In this document: one piece after another, positions 46,779-54,979 of the stretch
How the letters are laid out: each line of letters begins with the position of its first letter
Numbering within the stretch: position 1 is the stretch's first letter
NCBI RefSeq assembly: GCF_024347615.1
Contig: NZ_AP025509.1
Span: 1,240,001-1,304,000, forward strand
Source of the DNA: Vibrio splendidus
GTDB taxonomy: Bacteria > Pseudomonadota > Gammaproteobacteria > Enterobacterales > Vibrionaceae
Length of the DNA: 64,000 nt
Reading direction: 5' to 3'
Position numbers and translations under genes: made by a program
The notes under the pieces: generated by a model
The model's input: the letters and a program-made list of their open reading frames with translations, nothing else
What the model was told of the DNA's origin: nothing
Database searches by the model: none

Positions 46779-49700
46779 ATGGATAACAAACGTCGTCAAT
46801 TTTTGAAAACAGGCCTTGCTGCCGGTGGTGTTGGAGCTTTTGCTGCAGGTTATGCGACAACCACAAAACACATGGTTCACGGTGCTATCGATGGCACTGC
46901 CGGTAAGAAAACCAATCACATCCACCACGGTAATTCGTTAGAGACGGAATACAGTGTCGATGAGCAAGGTAAGATCTCGCCAAATCCAAACCAACGTGTT
47001 GCACCCTCTATGTGTTTTGGTTGCTGGACACTGTGTGGATTGCGTGTACGTATCGATAATCGCAATGACGAGATCTTACGTATCTCAGGTAACCCGTACC
47101 ACCCGCTATCAAGTGATCAGCAGATCCCGTTCAAAACACCGGTAAAAGATGCCTACATTGGCTTGTCTGGTGAATCAGGCATCAATAATCGCTCGACAGC
47201 CTGCGCCCGTGGTAATGGCATGTTGGAGATTCAAAACAGCCCATACCGAATCACTCAACCGCTCAAACGCGTTGGTAAGCGTGGTGAAGGCAAGTGGGAA
47301 CCAATCAGCTACGAACAACTTATCTCTGAGATCACCGAGGGTGGTGACTTATTCGGTGAAGGTGAAGTTGAGGGCTTACGATCGATTCGTGACATCGAAA
47401 CACCACTCGATCCAAACAACCCTGAATACGGACCAAAAGCCAACCAACTGCTTGTGACCAATGCCGGTAATGAAGGCCGTGACGACATCTTGAAGCGCTT
47501 TGCATTTAACAGCTACGGCACACGCAACTTTGGTCACCACGGCTCTTACTGTGGTTACGCGTTCCGTGCGGGTTCAGGTGCGATCATGAACGATCTAGAC
47601 AAGTTCTCGCACTTAAAACCAGATTTCAACAACGCAGAGTTCATTCTTTTCATCGGTATGTCTCCGGCTCAAGCGGGTAACCCGTTTAAGCGTCAAGCAA
47701 GACAGCTGGCTGAGGCTCGTACCAACGGAAAACTCAGCTACACCATAGTGACACCGAGCCTTCCAGCAGGATCGTCAAGCCTTGCGGCGGGCGATCGCAA
47801 TAACTGGCTACCGATCAAACCGGGCACCGATTCAGCATTAGTTCTGGGTATGATCCAATGGATCATCGAGAACCAACGATACAATCACGACTTCTTGTCT
47901 CGCCCAAGCGCACAAGCGATGCAAAAAGCAGGCACCACACACTGGTGTAATGCATCTCACCTTGTGATCAGTGACGAGTCGCACCCACAAAATGGGCGTA
48001 TGCTTCGTGCATCGGATATAGGGTTGCTAGAAACAGGCGAACCGATGTCTGACGATGACGGATTTATCGCACTTAATGTGACAACGTCACTGTTATCATC
48101 ACATATTCAGGTGAATGAAGCGGCTCTGTTCGTCGATCAAGACGTAGAAATCGATGGTCAGACTGTTCGTGTTAAGTCTTCTCTACAAAGATTGAAGGAA
48201 GAAGCCTTCAAATATGACCTTGCATACTACAGTGAGCAGTGTGAAATCCCACAAGACCAGATTATTGCGTTGGCAAAACGCTTCACCAGCTACGGTACAA
48301 AAGCAGTCGTGGATACTCACGGTGGCAACATGCACACCAACGGCTTCTATAACTCGTTCTCTATTCTGATGCTGAATGCTCTGATCGGTAACATCAACGC
48401 AAAAGGCGGCGCGATGGCGAAAGCGGGCGGCTACCCAACTTCCGTTGCTGGCCCACGTTACGACTTTACCAAGTTCAAGGGTAAGACTAAGCCTCAAGGT
48501 GTGTTCTTGTCCCGCAGCAAGTTCCCGTATCACAAGACCAGCGAATACAAACGTCGCGTTGCCGCAGGCGAGTCACCTTACCCGACTCGCGCGCCGTGGT
48601 ACCCAATCTCAGCGCCGCTTTTAACCGAGCACTTATCAGCTGCGATTGATGGCTATCCTTACCGCGCAAAGGCATGGATCAACCACATGGCGAACCCACT
48701 TTATGGTGTTCCGGGTTTAGACAACTTGCTGGGTGAAAAGCTTAAGGATCCAAAACAGCTTGGCTTGATCGTGTCTATCGATGCCTTCATCAATGAAACG
48801 ACTGCCTTATCGGATTACCTAGTGCCAGACACGGTGACCTACGAAAGCTGGGGCATGGCAACCCCGTGGCATGGCGTCGCGACCAAAGCGATCACCGCTC
48901 GTTGGCCGATTGTTGAGCCTAAAACCTCACGCACTCAAGACGGGCGCGCCATCAACCTAGAGAACTTCTTTATTGATCTGGCGAAAACACTGGGCTTAGG
49001 TGGCTTTGGCGATAACGTAATCAAAGACAACCAAGGTAACTGGCACGGTATTCATAGCGCTGAAGACTTCTACCTGCGCTCAGCGGCTAACTTAGCATTT
49101 GCAAAAGGCGGTGTGCCGAATGTAGACGCGGAAGATATTGTTTGGTCTGGTCTAGAGCGCCTTATACCTGTAATGAACAAAACGCTTAAACCAGAAGAGA
49201 TGCTCAAAGTGGCGTATATCTTTGCGCGTGGCGGTCGTTTCGAAGACGCAACCAATGCCTACACCAATGAAACTATGAAGTACAAATGGACCAAACCTTT
49301 GGCTATCTGGAATGAAAAGCTGGGTACCTCTCGCAACACCATCAGTGGCGAACAGTACATGGGTTGCCCGACATGGTATCCACAAAAACTGGCAGACGGC
49401 ACGCCTTTGGCTAAACAGTTCCCAGTAACAGAGTGGCCATTTACGCTAACTAACTTCAAGTCCAATATTCACAGTGCGGTGTCTAACTTGTCACCACGTT
49501 TAGAGTCGATCAAAGGCGTGAACCCAGTTTACATTCACCCGCAAGACGCCTCTTCTGCTGGCATCAAAACTGGTGACGTATTTGCCATTGAAACACCGAG
49601 TTCAACCACACACGCGTTGGCGATGGTGATTGATGGCATCAAACAAGGCACATTAGGCTTTGAACACGGCTTTGGACACAAAGAGCTCGGTGAGCGTGCA

Positions 49701-49871
49701 CACTGGATTGGTGACACACAACAACCAGTGAAGATGAAGTCGAACGATGGCGTTAACATCAATGATATAGGCTTGATTGACCCGACGAGAGAAGGCAAAG
49801 GCGTCATGTTGGATTGGGTTGTGGGGGCAGCAGCAAGGCAAGCGCTTCCGGCTAAGATCTACAAGGTCTAG
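46779..49871 (+). CDS. ttrA: Tetrathionate reductase catalytic subunit TtrA
   Basis: 1030 residues, molybdopterin oxidoreductase family. Twin-arginine signal NKRRQFLKTGLAAGG. The [4Fe-4S] site is C-x2-C-x3-C (MCFGCWTLCGLRVR) and a fourth Cys in STACARGNGML. It binds two molybdopterin guanine dinucleotides and reduces tetrathionate to two thiosulfate in the periplasm. The length is similar to Salmonella TtrA (about 1020). Third gene of ttrBCA, closed by a terminator at 49946. Confidence 0.96.
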   Translation: MDNKRRQFLKTGLAAGGVGAFAAGYATTTKHMVHGAIDGTAGKKTNHIHHGNSLETEYSVDEQGKISPNPNQRVAPSMCFGCWTLCGLRVRIDNRNDEILRISGNPYHPLSSDQQIPFKTPVKDAYIGLSGESGINNRSTACARGNGMLEIQNSPYRITQPLKRVGKRGEGKWEPISYEQLISEITEGGDLFGEGEVEGLRSIRDIETPLDPNNPEYGPKANQLLVTNAGNEGRDDILKRFAFNSYGTRNFGHHGSYCGYAFRAGSGAIMNDLDKFSHLKPDFNNAEFILFIGMSPAQAGNPFKRQARQLAEARTNGKLSYTIVTPSLPAGSSSLAAGDRNNWLPIKPGTDSALVLGMIQWIIENQRYNHDFLSRPSAQAMQKAGTTHWCNASHLVISDESHPQNGRMLRASDIGLLETGEPMSDDDGFIALNVTTSLLSSHIQVNEAALFVDQDVEIDGQTVRVKSSLQRLKEEAFKYDLAYYSEQCEIPQDQIIALAKRFTSYGTKAVVDTHGGNMHTNGFYNSFSILMLNALIGNINAKGGAMAKAGGYPTSVAGPRYDFTKFKGKTKPQGVFLSRSKFPYHKTSEYKRRVAAGESPYPTRAPWYPISAPLLTEHLSAAIDGYPYRAKAWINHMANPLYGVPGLDNLLGEKLKDPKQLGLIVSIDAFINETTALSDYLVPDTVTYESWGMATPWHGVATKAITARWPIVEPKTSRTQDGRAINLENFFIDLAKTLGLGGFGDNVIKDNQGNWHGIHSAEDFYLRSAANLAFAKGGVPNVDAEDIVWSGLERLIPVMNKTLKPEEMLKVAYIFARGGRFEDATNAYTNETMKYKWTKPLAIWNEKLGTSRNTISGEQYMGCPTWYPQKLADGTPLAKQFPVTEWPFTLTNFKSNIHSAVSNLSPRLESIKGVNPVYIHPQDASSAGIKTGDVFAIETPSSTTHALAMVIDGIKQGTLGFEHGFGHKELGERAHWIGDTQQPVKMKSNDGVNINDIGLIDPTREGKGVMLDWVVGAAARQALPAKIYKV

Positions 49872-49945
49872 CTTAAACTCAGCAAGCTATAACTTAATCA
49901 CTGATTCAAAACACTTCCTTATCTGATTTGCAGATGAGAACACAA

Positions 49946-49983
49946 CAGGGCAACTTCGTCATTCGAGGTTGCTCTGCTTTTTC
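49946..49983 (+). terminator. Rho-independent terminator of ttrBCA
   Basis: 13-bp stem with two G-U pairs (49946-49958 with 49964-49976), then CTTTTTC. Confidence 0.88.
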
Positions 49984-50014
49984 GTCCCCTTGATCTAGAA
50001 AAGCACCCTATTTG

Positions 50015-50085
50015 GATAAACGTCCAATCTACATAAAGTACCCAATCTAGATAAAGCATCCGCTCTAGATAGAGTAATCAACCCA
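50015..50085. repeat. Degenerate 17-18-bp tandem repeat
   Basis: Four imperfect copies of GATAAAG-tacccaatcta type (starts 50015, 50032, 50050, 50068), each ending in or near TCTA. The surrounding 49984-50324 has no gene; a small TGAGGT/ACCTCA inverted repeat lies near 50278-50306. Confidence 0.6.
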
Positions 50086-50324
50086 AAGCCATTAGGTAAT
50101 CTTCATTTCACCACAACTTTTTTAGCCCGCCTCCATAAAGCAGCTATGCTTATACAATCGGTGCCATAAAAGAGCCTTAACAAGCAGTTATACCGAGGCG
50201 AACATGGCAGTTCCCTTGCATTTCATAAACGGCAGTTGGATCAACCTATCGAAGTTCACATCAATACCATTATGGTAACTGAGGTTATTAATGTGAGACT
50301 CACCTCAAGTTCCAAGTGAATTAA

Positions 50325-50338
50325 TGTGGAAATCCACA
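50325..50338. promoter_or_regulatory. Palindrome upstream of tsdB, candidate TtrR site
   Basis: TGTGGA-AA-TCCACA, 59 bases before the tsdB ATG. The 18 bases ATGTGGAAATCCACAATA are identical to those upstream of ttrB, at nearly the same distance from the start codon. Confidence 0.65.
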
Positions 50339-50397
50339 ATAGCGCGAACAACCAATTATGTCGAAAATGCGTGCATTACAACCAATAGCGACGCCTC

Positions 50398-51039
50398 ATG
50401 ACTAAGCTGACAATTAAAACTCAAACTCTAACGCTTTGCATCGCTGCTCTAGGAAGCCTTTCTTTATCCGCTTTTGCACAAGCAGCACCCAATCCAATGC
50501 CAGAAGCCGCAGAAACTTGTAGTGGCTGCCATCAAGCCGACGGTAAAGGCATGCCCAACATTGCCCCTATGCTTGCAGGGCTCAATGCTGACTATCTAGA
50601 GCATCAACTGGTTCTGTTCTCAAGTGGTGAGCGTCAAAGCGCGATCATGAAGGGAATGGCTGACGGTGTATCTGATCCCGCTGTTCGTCGTGAGGTCGCA
50701 GAATACTTTGCATCACTGCCTTCATACGAATTTACCGATTTAGAGCAGCGCGGCTCACAGGCTGATATCGATAACCCCTATCGTAAACTTGTATTCCAAG
50801 GCGATTGGGATAGAAACATTCCAGCCTGTGCAACCTGTCATGGGCCAAGCGGTATGGGCGTAGACAAATTCCCGCGCCTAGCAAGCCAGCATGCCGACTA
50901 CATTCAAACTCAGCTCAACGCCTGGAAAAATGGCACTCGTAAGGGTGATGATTTGAACATGATGGGCAACATCGCAGGCAAGTTGACCGACGATGAGATC
51001 AAAAACCTGTCTTACTACTTCGCCTCTTTCCGATACTAA
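50398..51039 (+). CDS. tsdB: Diheme cytochrome c4-like TsdB
   Basis: 213 residues. Signal peptide ending near SAFAQA, then two c-type haem sites: CSGCH (TCSGCHQADGKGMPNIAP) and CATCH (ACATCHGPSGMG), in the two-lobed cytochrome c4 layout. It is predicted to exchange electrons with TsdA, nine bases downstream. TsdB-TsdA pairs are known in other proteobacteria. The promoter palindrome matches that of ttrB. Confidence 0.82.
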   Translation: MTKLTIKTQTLTLCIAALGSLSLSAFAQAAPNPMPEAAETCSGCHQADGKGMPNIAPMLAGLNADYLEHQLVLFSSGERQSAIMKGMADGVSDPAVRREVAEYFASLPSYEFTDLEQRGSQADIDNPYRKLVFQGDWDRNIPACATCHGPSGMGVDKFPRLASQHADYIQTQLNAWKNGTRKGDDLNMMGNIAGKLTDDEIKNLSYYFASFRY

Positions 51040-51048
51040 AGGGCTCGC

Positions 51049-52110
51049 ATGAAAACATTACTTTTAATTACCGCAACCCTTGCCTCTGGAATCGCTTATG
51101 CCGAAGCTGAGTTGCCCGATCGCCAAACCGAACTGCCAGCCGTTGAGAAGCCTCAAGACAACAAATATCTGGTGCCACGAGACTTGGTTGATATCCCTGC
51201 TGGGGAATTTGGCGACAAAGTAAAATTGGGGTACTCGCTGTTTGTCGATTCACAACAGATGCGTGGTACGTTCGTAGGCAATGAACAAAACTGTGTAAAC
51301 TGTCACATGCAAGCGGGCATGAAGCCTAACGCAGCACCTCTTTGGGGTGCGTACATGGCCTACCCTGCGTATCGTTCCAAGAACGACAAGGTAAACAGCT
51401 ACGCAGAACGTATCCAAGGTTGCTTCACCTACTCAATGAATGGCCTACCACCGGCTGAGGGTTCAAAAGAAATGGTCGCACTAACGGCTTATTCATACTG
51501 GCTGGCGATGGGTGGAATCCTAGATAAGAACGGCATGCAAGACACGCCTGTCCCTGAGATCAGCGATGCTGATTTACAAGTTGGTGGTAAAGCTGAAAGC
51601 TTCCCTCTTCCTGAAGAGCTGTTAAGCAAATACCCAATCGATGAACGCAGTAAGCTTGCCGGTCGTGGCTACCCTAAGATTGCAAACCCTGAACAAGAGC
51701 CGTCAATCGCTCGTGGTGAAAAGGTTTACCAAACCAGCTGCCAAACCTGTCATGGTCAAAATGGCGAAGGCATTAAAGGGGCGGATGGTCGCTCATACCT
51801 ACCACCTCTTTGGGGCGAGAACTCGTTCAACTGGGGCGCAGGTATGCACCGTGTAAATACAGCAGCCTACTTCATCTACGAAAACATGCCGCTTGGAAAG
51901 AGCCAGCAACTTTCGATTCAAGATGCATGGGATGTGGCTGCGTTTGTGAATAGTCATGAACGCCCACAAGACCCACGATACAAGGGTGATGTTGCAGGTA
52001 ATGCTAAGCGTTACCACAACCACCAAGGTTATTATGGCAAAGAAGTCGACGGTAATGTACTGGGTTCAAAAGCCTACCCAAGTGGTAAAAAAGTGATTCA
52101 TGAGCATTGA
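51049..52110 (+). CDS. tsdA: Thiosulfate dehydrogenase/tetrathionate reductase TsdA
   Basis: 353 residues. Signal peptide MKTLLLITATLASGIAYAEA. Two haem sites: NCVNCHMQAG and CQTCHGQNGEG. The region typical of TsdA is present: APLWGAYMAYPAYRSK, then RIQGCFTYSMNG. Its Cys corresponds to the unusual Cys ligand of the catalytic haem, with an Arg four residues before, as in Allochromatium TsdA. The enzyme interconverts thiosulfate and tetrathionate; direction varies by species. Next to ttr, reduction is likely here, which is an inference. Confidence 0.86.
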   Translation: MKTLLLITATLASGIAYAEAELPDRQTELPAVEKPQDNKYLVPRDLVDIPAGEFGDKVKLGYSLFVDSQQMRGTFVGNEQNCVNCHMQAGMKPNAAPLWGAYMAYPAYRSKNDKVNSYAERIQGCFTYSMNGLPPAEGSKEMVALTAYSYWLAMGGILDKNGMQDTPVPEISDADLQVGGKAESFPLPEELLSKYPIDERSKLAGRGYPKIANPEQEPSIARGEKVYQTSCQTCHGQNGEGIKGADGRSYLPPLWGENSFNWGAGMHRVNTAAYFIYENMPLGKSQQLSIQDAWDVAAFVNSHERPQDPRYKGDVAGNAKRYHNHQGYYGKEVDGNVLGSKAYPSGKKVIHEH

Positions 52111-52188
52111 TAGACATTAGTGCACAAGAGCCTTTCACGTCAGCTATAGCTAAGCTTTACATTGTAAATCAGCTATAGCCAGAGGAAT

Positions 52189-52228
52189 AAAAAGGAGCCA
52201 GATCGTTCGACGTTCTGGCTCCTTTTTT
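52189..52228. terminator. Bidirectional terminator, tsdA/LysR gene
   Basis: Long stem AAAAAGGAGCCAGA/TCTGGCTCCTTTTTT with a small inner hairpin, between converging genes. Just before it, CAGCTATAGC occurs twice (52141 and 52170). Confidence 0.92.
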
Positions 52229-52252
52229 ATGTTTGAACGATTAGAGATCCAG

Positions 52253-53182
52253 CTAATCTTGCTGCATCTTCTCCCAAATCGTCGGAGAGCCGATATAGTC
52301 TTGAACCGTAGTGATGAACTCTTTGACCAGTTTGGTCTGTTTACGGTGCGGATACACAGCGTAGATTGCAGTATCAATCGTAGAGATCGGATAATCCGGA
52401 AGCAAAGTCACCAAGCCAAGCTCTTTCATTGAGGCATACAGGTTTGATTGATCAAGGAAGCCATATCCTAGGCCATCTTTCACACAAGACACCATAGTAC
52501 GAACATCACTGACCTTGTAGTTGCCACGAATCGTTAAGCTCTGGAAGGTATTACCTCCCGGCTCTTCACTAATGCGCAGATGGTCGACCGTCATATCACC
52601 ATTGGTATAAATCACGGCAGGTAGCGCGAGCAGATCTTGTGGCGTCTTAGGCTCACCATGCTCCTTAACAAAATCGTTTGACGCGACCAACATAAAATTA
52701 CTGTCGGCAATCTTCTTGGCAATCAAGTTCGATTCAACAAGCTTACTGAAGCGAAACGCGATATCAAACTGCCCGGCAATGATATTGGCGATCTTATCGT
52801 CTAAGGAAAGTACGATCTGAACATCAGGGTACTTTCTCATGAACTGAGTGATGATAGGTTGCAGATATTGCTGCCCAAAATAGATCGGTGAGGTAATTCG
52901 CAGAACGCCTTTAGGCTCTGACTGGTATGAATCTGCAATGCCTTGGATCTGATTGATGGTGTCTTTCAGCACATAGGTTTGTGCGAGAATATCTTCCCCG
53001 GCCGACGTCAACGAAAACGAGCGTGTAGAGCGGTTCAGCAGCTGAACACCTAAATCTTGCTCAAGCTTTTTGATCTGTTTAGAGAGCGATGAGTTGTCCA
53101 TGTCATGCAAAGTTGCCGCTTTGGTAAACGACCCTTGTTGAACCACATCTAAGAACAATAACAACTGATTGGTATTTGGCAC
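52253..53182 (-). CDS. LysR-family transcriptional regulator
   Basis: 309 residues. N-terminal winged HTH: LLLFLDVVQQGSFTKAATLH, NSSLSKQIKKLEQDLGVQLL, then RSTRSFSLTSAG. The C-terminal ligand domain is of the periplasmic-binding type, in the CrgA-like group (GVLRITSPIYFGQQYLQPII). Target unknown; it is convergent to tsdA and 27 bases from the Lrp-type gene. Confidence 0.92.
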   Translation of the reverse strand: MPNTNQLLLFLDVVQQGSFTKAATLHDMDNSSLSKQIKKLEQDLGVQLLNRSTRSFSLTSAGEDILAQTYVLKDTINQIQGIADSYQSEPKGVLRITSPIYFGQQYLQPIITQFMRKYPDVQIVLSLDDKIANIIAGQFDIAFRFSKLVESNLIAKKIADSNFMLVASNDFVKEHGEPKTPQDLLALPAVIYTNGDMTVDHLRISEEPGGNTFQSLTIRGNYKVSDVRTMVSCVKDGLGYGFLDQSNLYASMKELGLVTLLPDYPISTIDTAIYAVYPHRKQTKLVKEFITTVQDYIGSPTIWEKMQQD

Positions 53183-53209
53183 TGCGCCTCTCCTGAAATA
53201 AAAACTCGA

Positions 53210-53650
53210 CTAGCGTTCGTCTTTGGGTGTATCCATCACAACCATAGTCGTAATCGATTGCACCTGAGCACATTCCCCAAGCACATCGGCATGAAACTTC
53301 TTATAGCCCGGTAGATCTTTGGTTTCTACCCTTAGCAAGTATTCGTTGGCACCGGTAATGTTGTGACACTCCACTACCTCTTTTTCCATACTGACGTGCT
53401 GTTCAAACTCCAGCTGAGCCGCTTTGCTGTGGCTCGATAAACCAATCGAAACATAAGCAATAAAACCGACCCCCATCAGCCCATTATCCAGAACCGCTCG
53501 GTAACCTTGAATGACCCCTTTACGCTCAAGATCCTGGACGCGTCTTAAGGTCGCAGAAGCCGACAAGCCAATCCGCTCTGACAGCTCAATGTTGGAGATT
53601 CTGCCGTCCAATTTAAGCTCTTGCAATATCCTTTCGTCAAATCTATCCAT
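53210..53650 (-). CDS. Lrp/AsnC-family regulator
   Basis: 146 residues. HTH (LDGRISNIELSERIGLSASA, then TLRRVQDLERKGVIQGYRAV) followed by a RAM/AsnC effector domain (GFIAYVSIGL, EVVECHNITGANEYLLRVET). These sense amino acids. Divergent from a LysE-type exporter, a common pairing in which the Lrp protein controls the exporter. Confidence 0.93.
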   Translation of the reverse strand: MDRFDERILQELKLDGRISNIELSERIGLSASATLRRVQDLERKGVIQGYRAVLDNGLMGVGFIAYVSIGLSSHSKAAQLEFEQHVSMEKEVVECHNITGANEYLLRVETKDLPGYKKFHADVLGECAQVQSITTMVVMDTPKDER

Positions 53651-53791
53651 AAGTACTTATTATTGTGCATTTAGTGATAATAGAGGAAATAAAAGCACAT
53701 AATTGCCTCACTTTCCACCTACTATGTTTCTCAACACGTGAAAGTCATGACCGGTCAGTCACTTCGTTCATTTTACTGCTGGAGAACCATA

Positions 53792-54376
53792 ATGCCTTTA
53801 GAACAACTTAGCGCACTTGCCTTGTTTGCGTTTGTCTCGACCTTCACACCAGGTCCAAATAACATCATGCTCATGACATCAGGAGCAAATGTTGGCTTTG
53901 CCCGTACTATTCCGCACATGCTTGGGATTGCTCTAGGGTTCGCAGCCATGTTGCTGTTAGTTGGCTTCGGTTTAATGGGCATTTTCAACGCTTATCCGGT
54001 TACTCACCAAATTTTGAAATACCTAAGCCTTGCTTACCTCGTGTACCTTGCAATCAAGATAGCACTGAGCGGCAAAGCGAAAAGTACTGAAGCTTTTAAA
54101 CCAATGACCTTCATCGGCGCGGCAAGTTTTCAGTGGGTGAACCCTAAAGGTTGGTCGATGGCGCTGACGGCGATTTCAGTCTATAGCAGCGGCAGTTCAT
54201 GGTGGGAGCTTGCGATCATCGCAGGTATCTTCACGCTAGCCAACTTGCCATCCGTGACCTTCTGGACAGCGGCAGGCAAGCAACTGCAACACTGGTTAAC
54301 AACACCCATCCGCATCAAAAGCTTCAACTACGGTATGGCAGGCTTGCTGCTCGCATCGACAATTCCGATGCTCTAA
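53792..54376 (+). CDS. LysE/RhtB-family amino-acid exporter
   Basis: 194 residues, about six membrane segments. The ATG at 53792 has GGAG eight bases before it and gives MPLEQLSALALFAFVSTFTP, followed by GPNNIMLMTSGANVGF, the LysE hallmark. WVNPKGWSMAL is also typical. An in-frame start at 53738 lies in the promoter area and was not used. The exported substrate is unknown, likely an amino acid sensed by the neighbouring Lrp protein. Confidence 0.93.
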   Translation: MPLEQLSALALFAFVSTFTPGPNNIMLMTSGANVGFARTIPHMLGIALGFAAMLLLVGFGLMGIFNAYPVTHQILKYLSLAYLVYLAIKIALSGKAKSTEAFKPMTFIGAASFQWVNPKGWSMALTAISVYSSGSSWWELAIIAGIFTLANLPSVTFWTAAGKQLQHWLTTPIRIKSFNYGMAGLLLASTIPML

Positions 54377-54397
54377 TCAAATAACGTCCTATATTGA

Positions 54398-54425
54398 GAT
54401 GGTTAGTGCACGACTACTAGCCATC
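54398..54425. terminator. Hairpin between LysE-type and DUF1294 genes
   Basis: 10-bp stem GATGGTTAGT/ACTAGCCATC (one G-U) with an 8-base loop between converging genes. T run weak. Confidence 0.5.
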
Positions 54426-54432
54426 ATTCTCG

Positions 54433-54825
54433 TTAAAGATACCCAATAATCTCGCTAAGCCAACGACCAAAAATTGCCTGCCCGCTTGGGGTTAGCGTCC
54501 ACACAAACGCCGCTACATTCATTGCCACTGTCAGCCAATAGATAGATCTGAACGGCTGCTTTTGCGTTTTATGACGCAGCTTATCTTGAGCGATCAACGC
54601 CCCTAACCAACCACCAGCAACAGAAAAAGTATGCAGGGTTTTCTCTGGCACACGCCAATTGCCATTGATCGCTGCTCGCTTGTCCTTCGCATACACAAAA
54701 AACGTCACCACACCGATAACCAAATACCACACCAACAGCGCTTTAGAACTTTCCGCAAACAACACAGATACCGCTACCAGAACAAGATAAGTGATAACGA
54801 TTTGAATAGATGAAGACAACATCAA
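54433..54825 (-). CDS. DUF1294 membrane protein
   Basis: 130 residues, four membrane segments. The DUF1294 core is clear: YAKDKRAAINGNWRVPEKTL, then HTFSVAGGWLGALIAQ and RHKTQKQPFRSIYW. Often the second half of cold-shock fusion proteins, here without the cold-shock domain. Function unknown. Confidence 0.92.
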   Translation of the reverse strand: MMLSSSIQIVITYLVLVAVSVLFAESSKALLVWYLVIGVVTFFVYAKDKRAAINGNWRVPEKTLHTFSVAGGWLGALIAQDKLRHKTQKQPFRSIYWLTVAMNVAAFVWTLTPSGQAIFGRWLSEIIGYL

Positions 54826-54880
54826 CTCCTTTTGGGTAACAGCTCACATACTGTAGCAATTACGCCCTGTAGATTTTGAT

Positions 54881-54944
54881 AAGGATGAGTAAGGCATATT
54901 GTAATTCGGTTAGCCTGCAAAGAATAAACAAGCCCATTCATCCC
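54881..54944. promoter_or_regulatory. Putative MalT boxes upstream of the amylase gene
   Basis: AAGGATGAG on the plus strand at 54881-54889 and GGGATGAA on the minus strand at 54937-54944. The first word also lies in the pulA upstream palindrome. Confidence 0.5.
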
Positions 54945-54979
54945 TACATAACATGATGGAAGTTAAAGGAATTATAAAT

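Noticed and set aside
50291..50302. CRP site TGTGA-ga-CTCAC upstream of tsdB
   Set aside because: The half-sites are too close; CRP needs six bases between TGTGA and TCACA.
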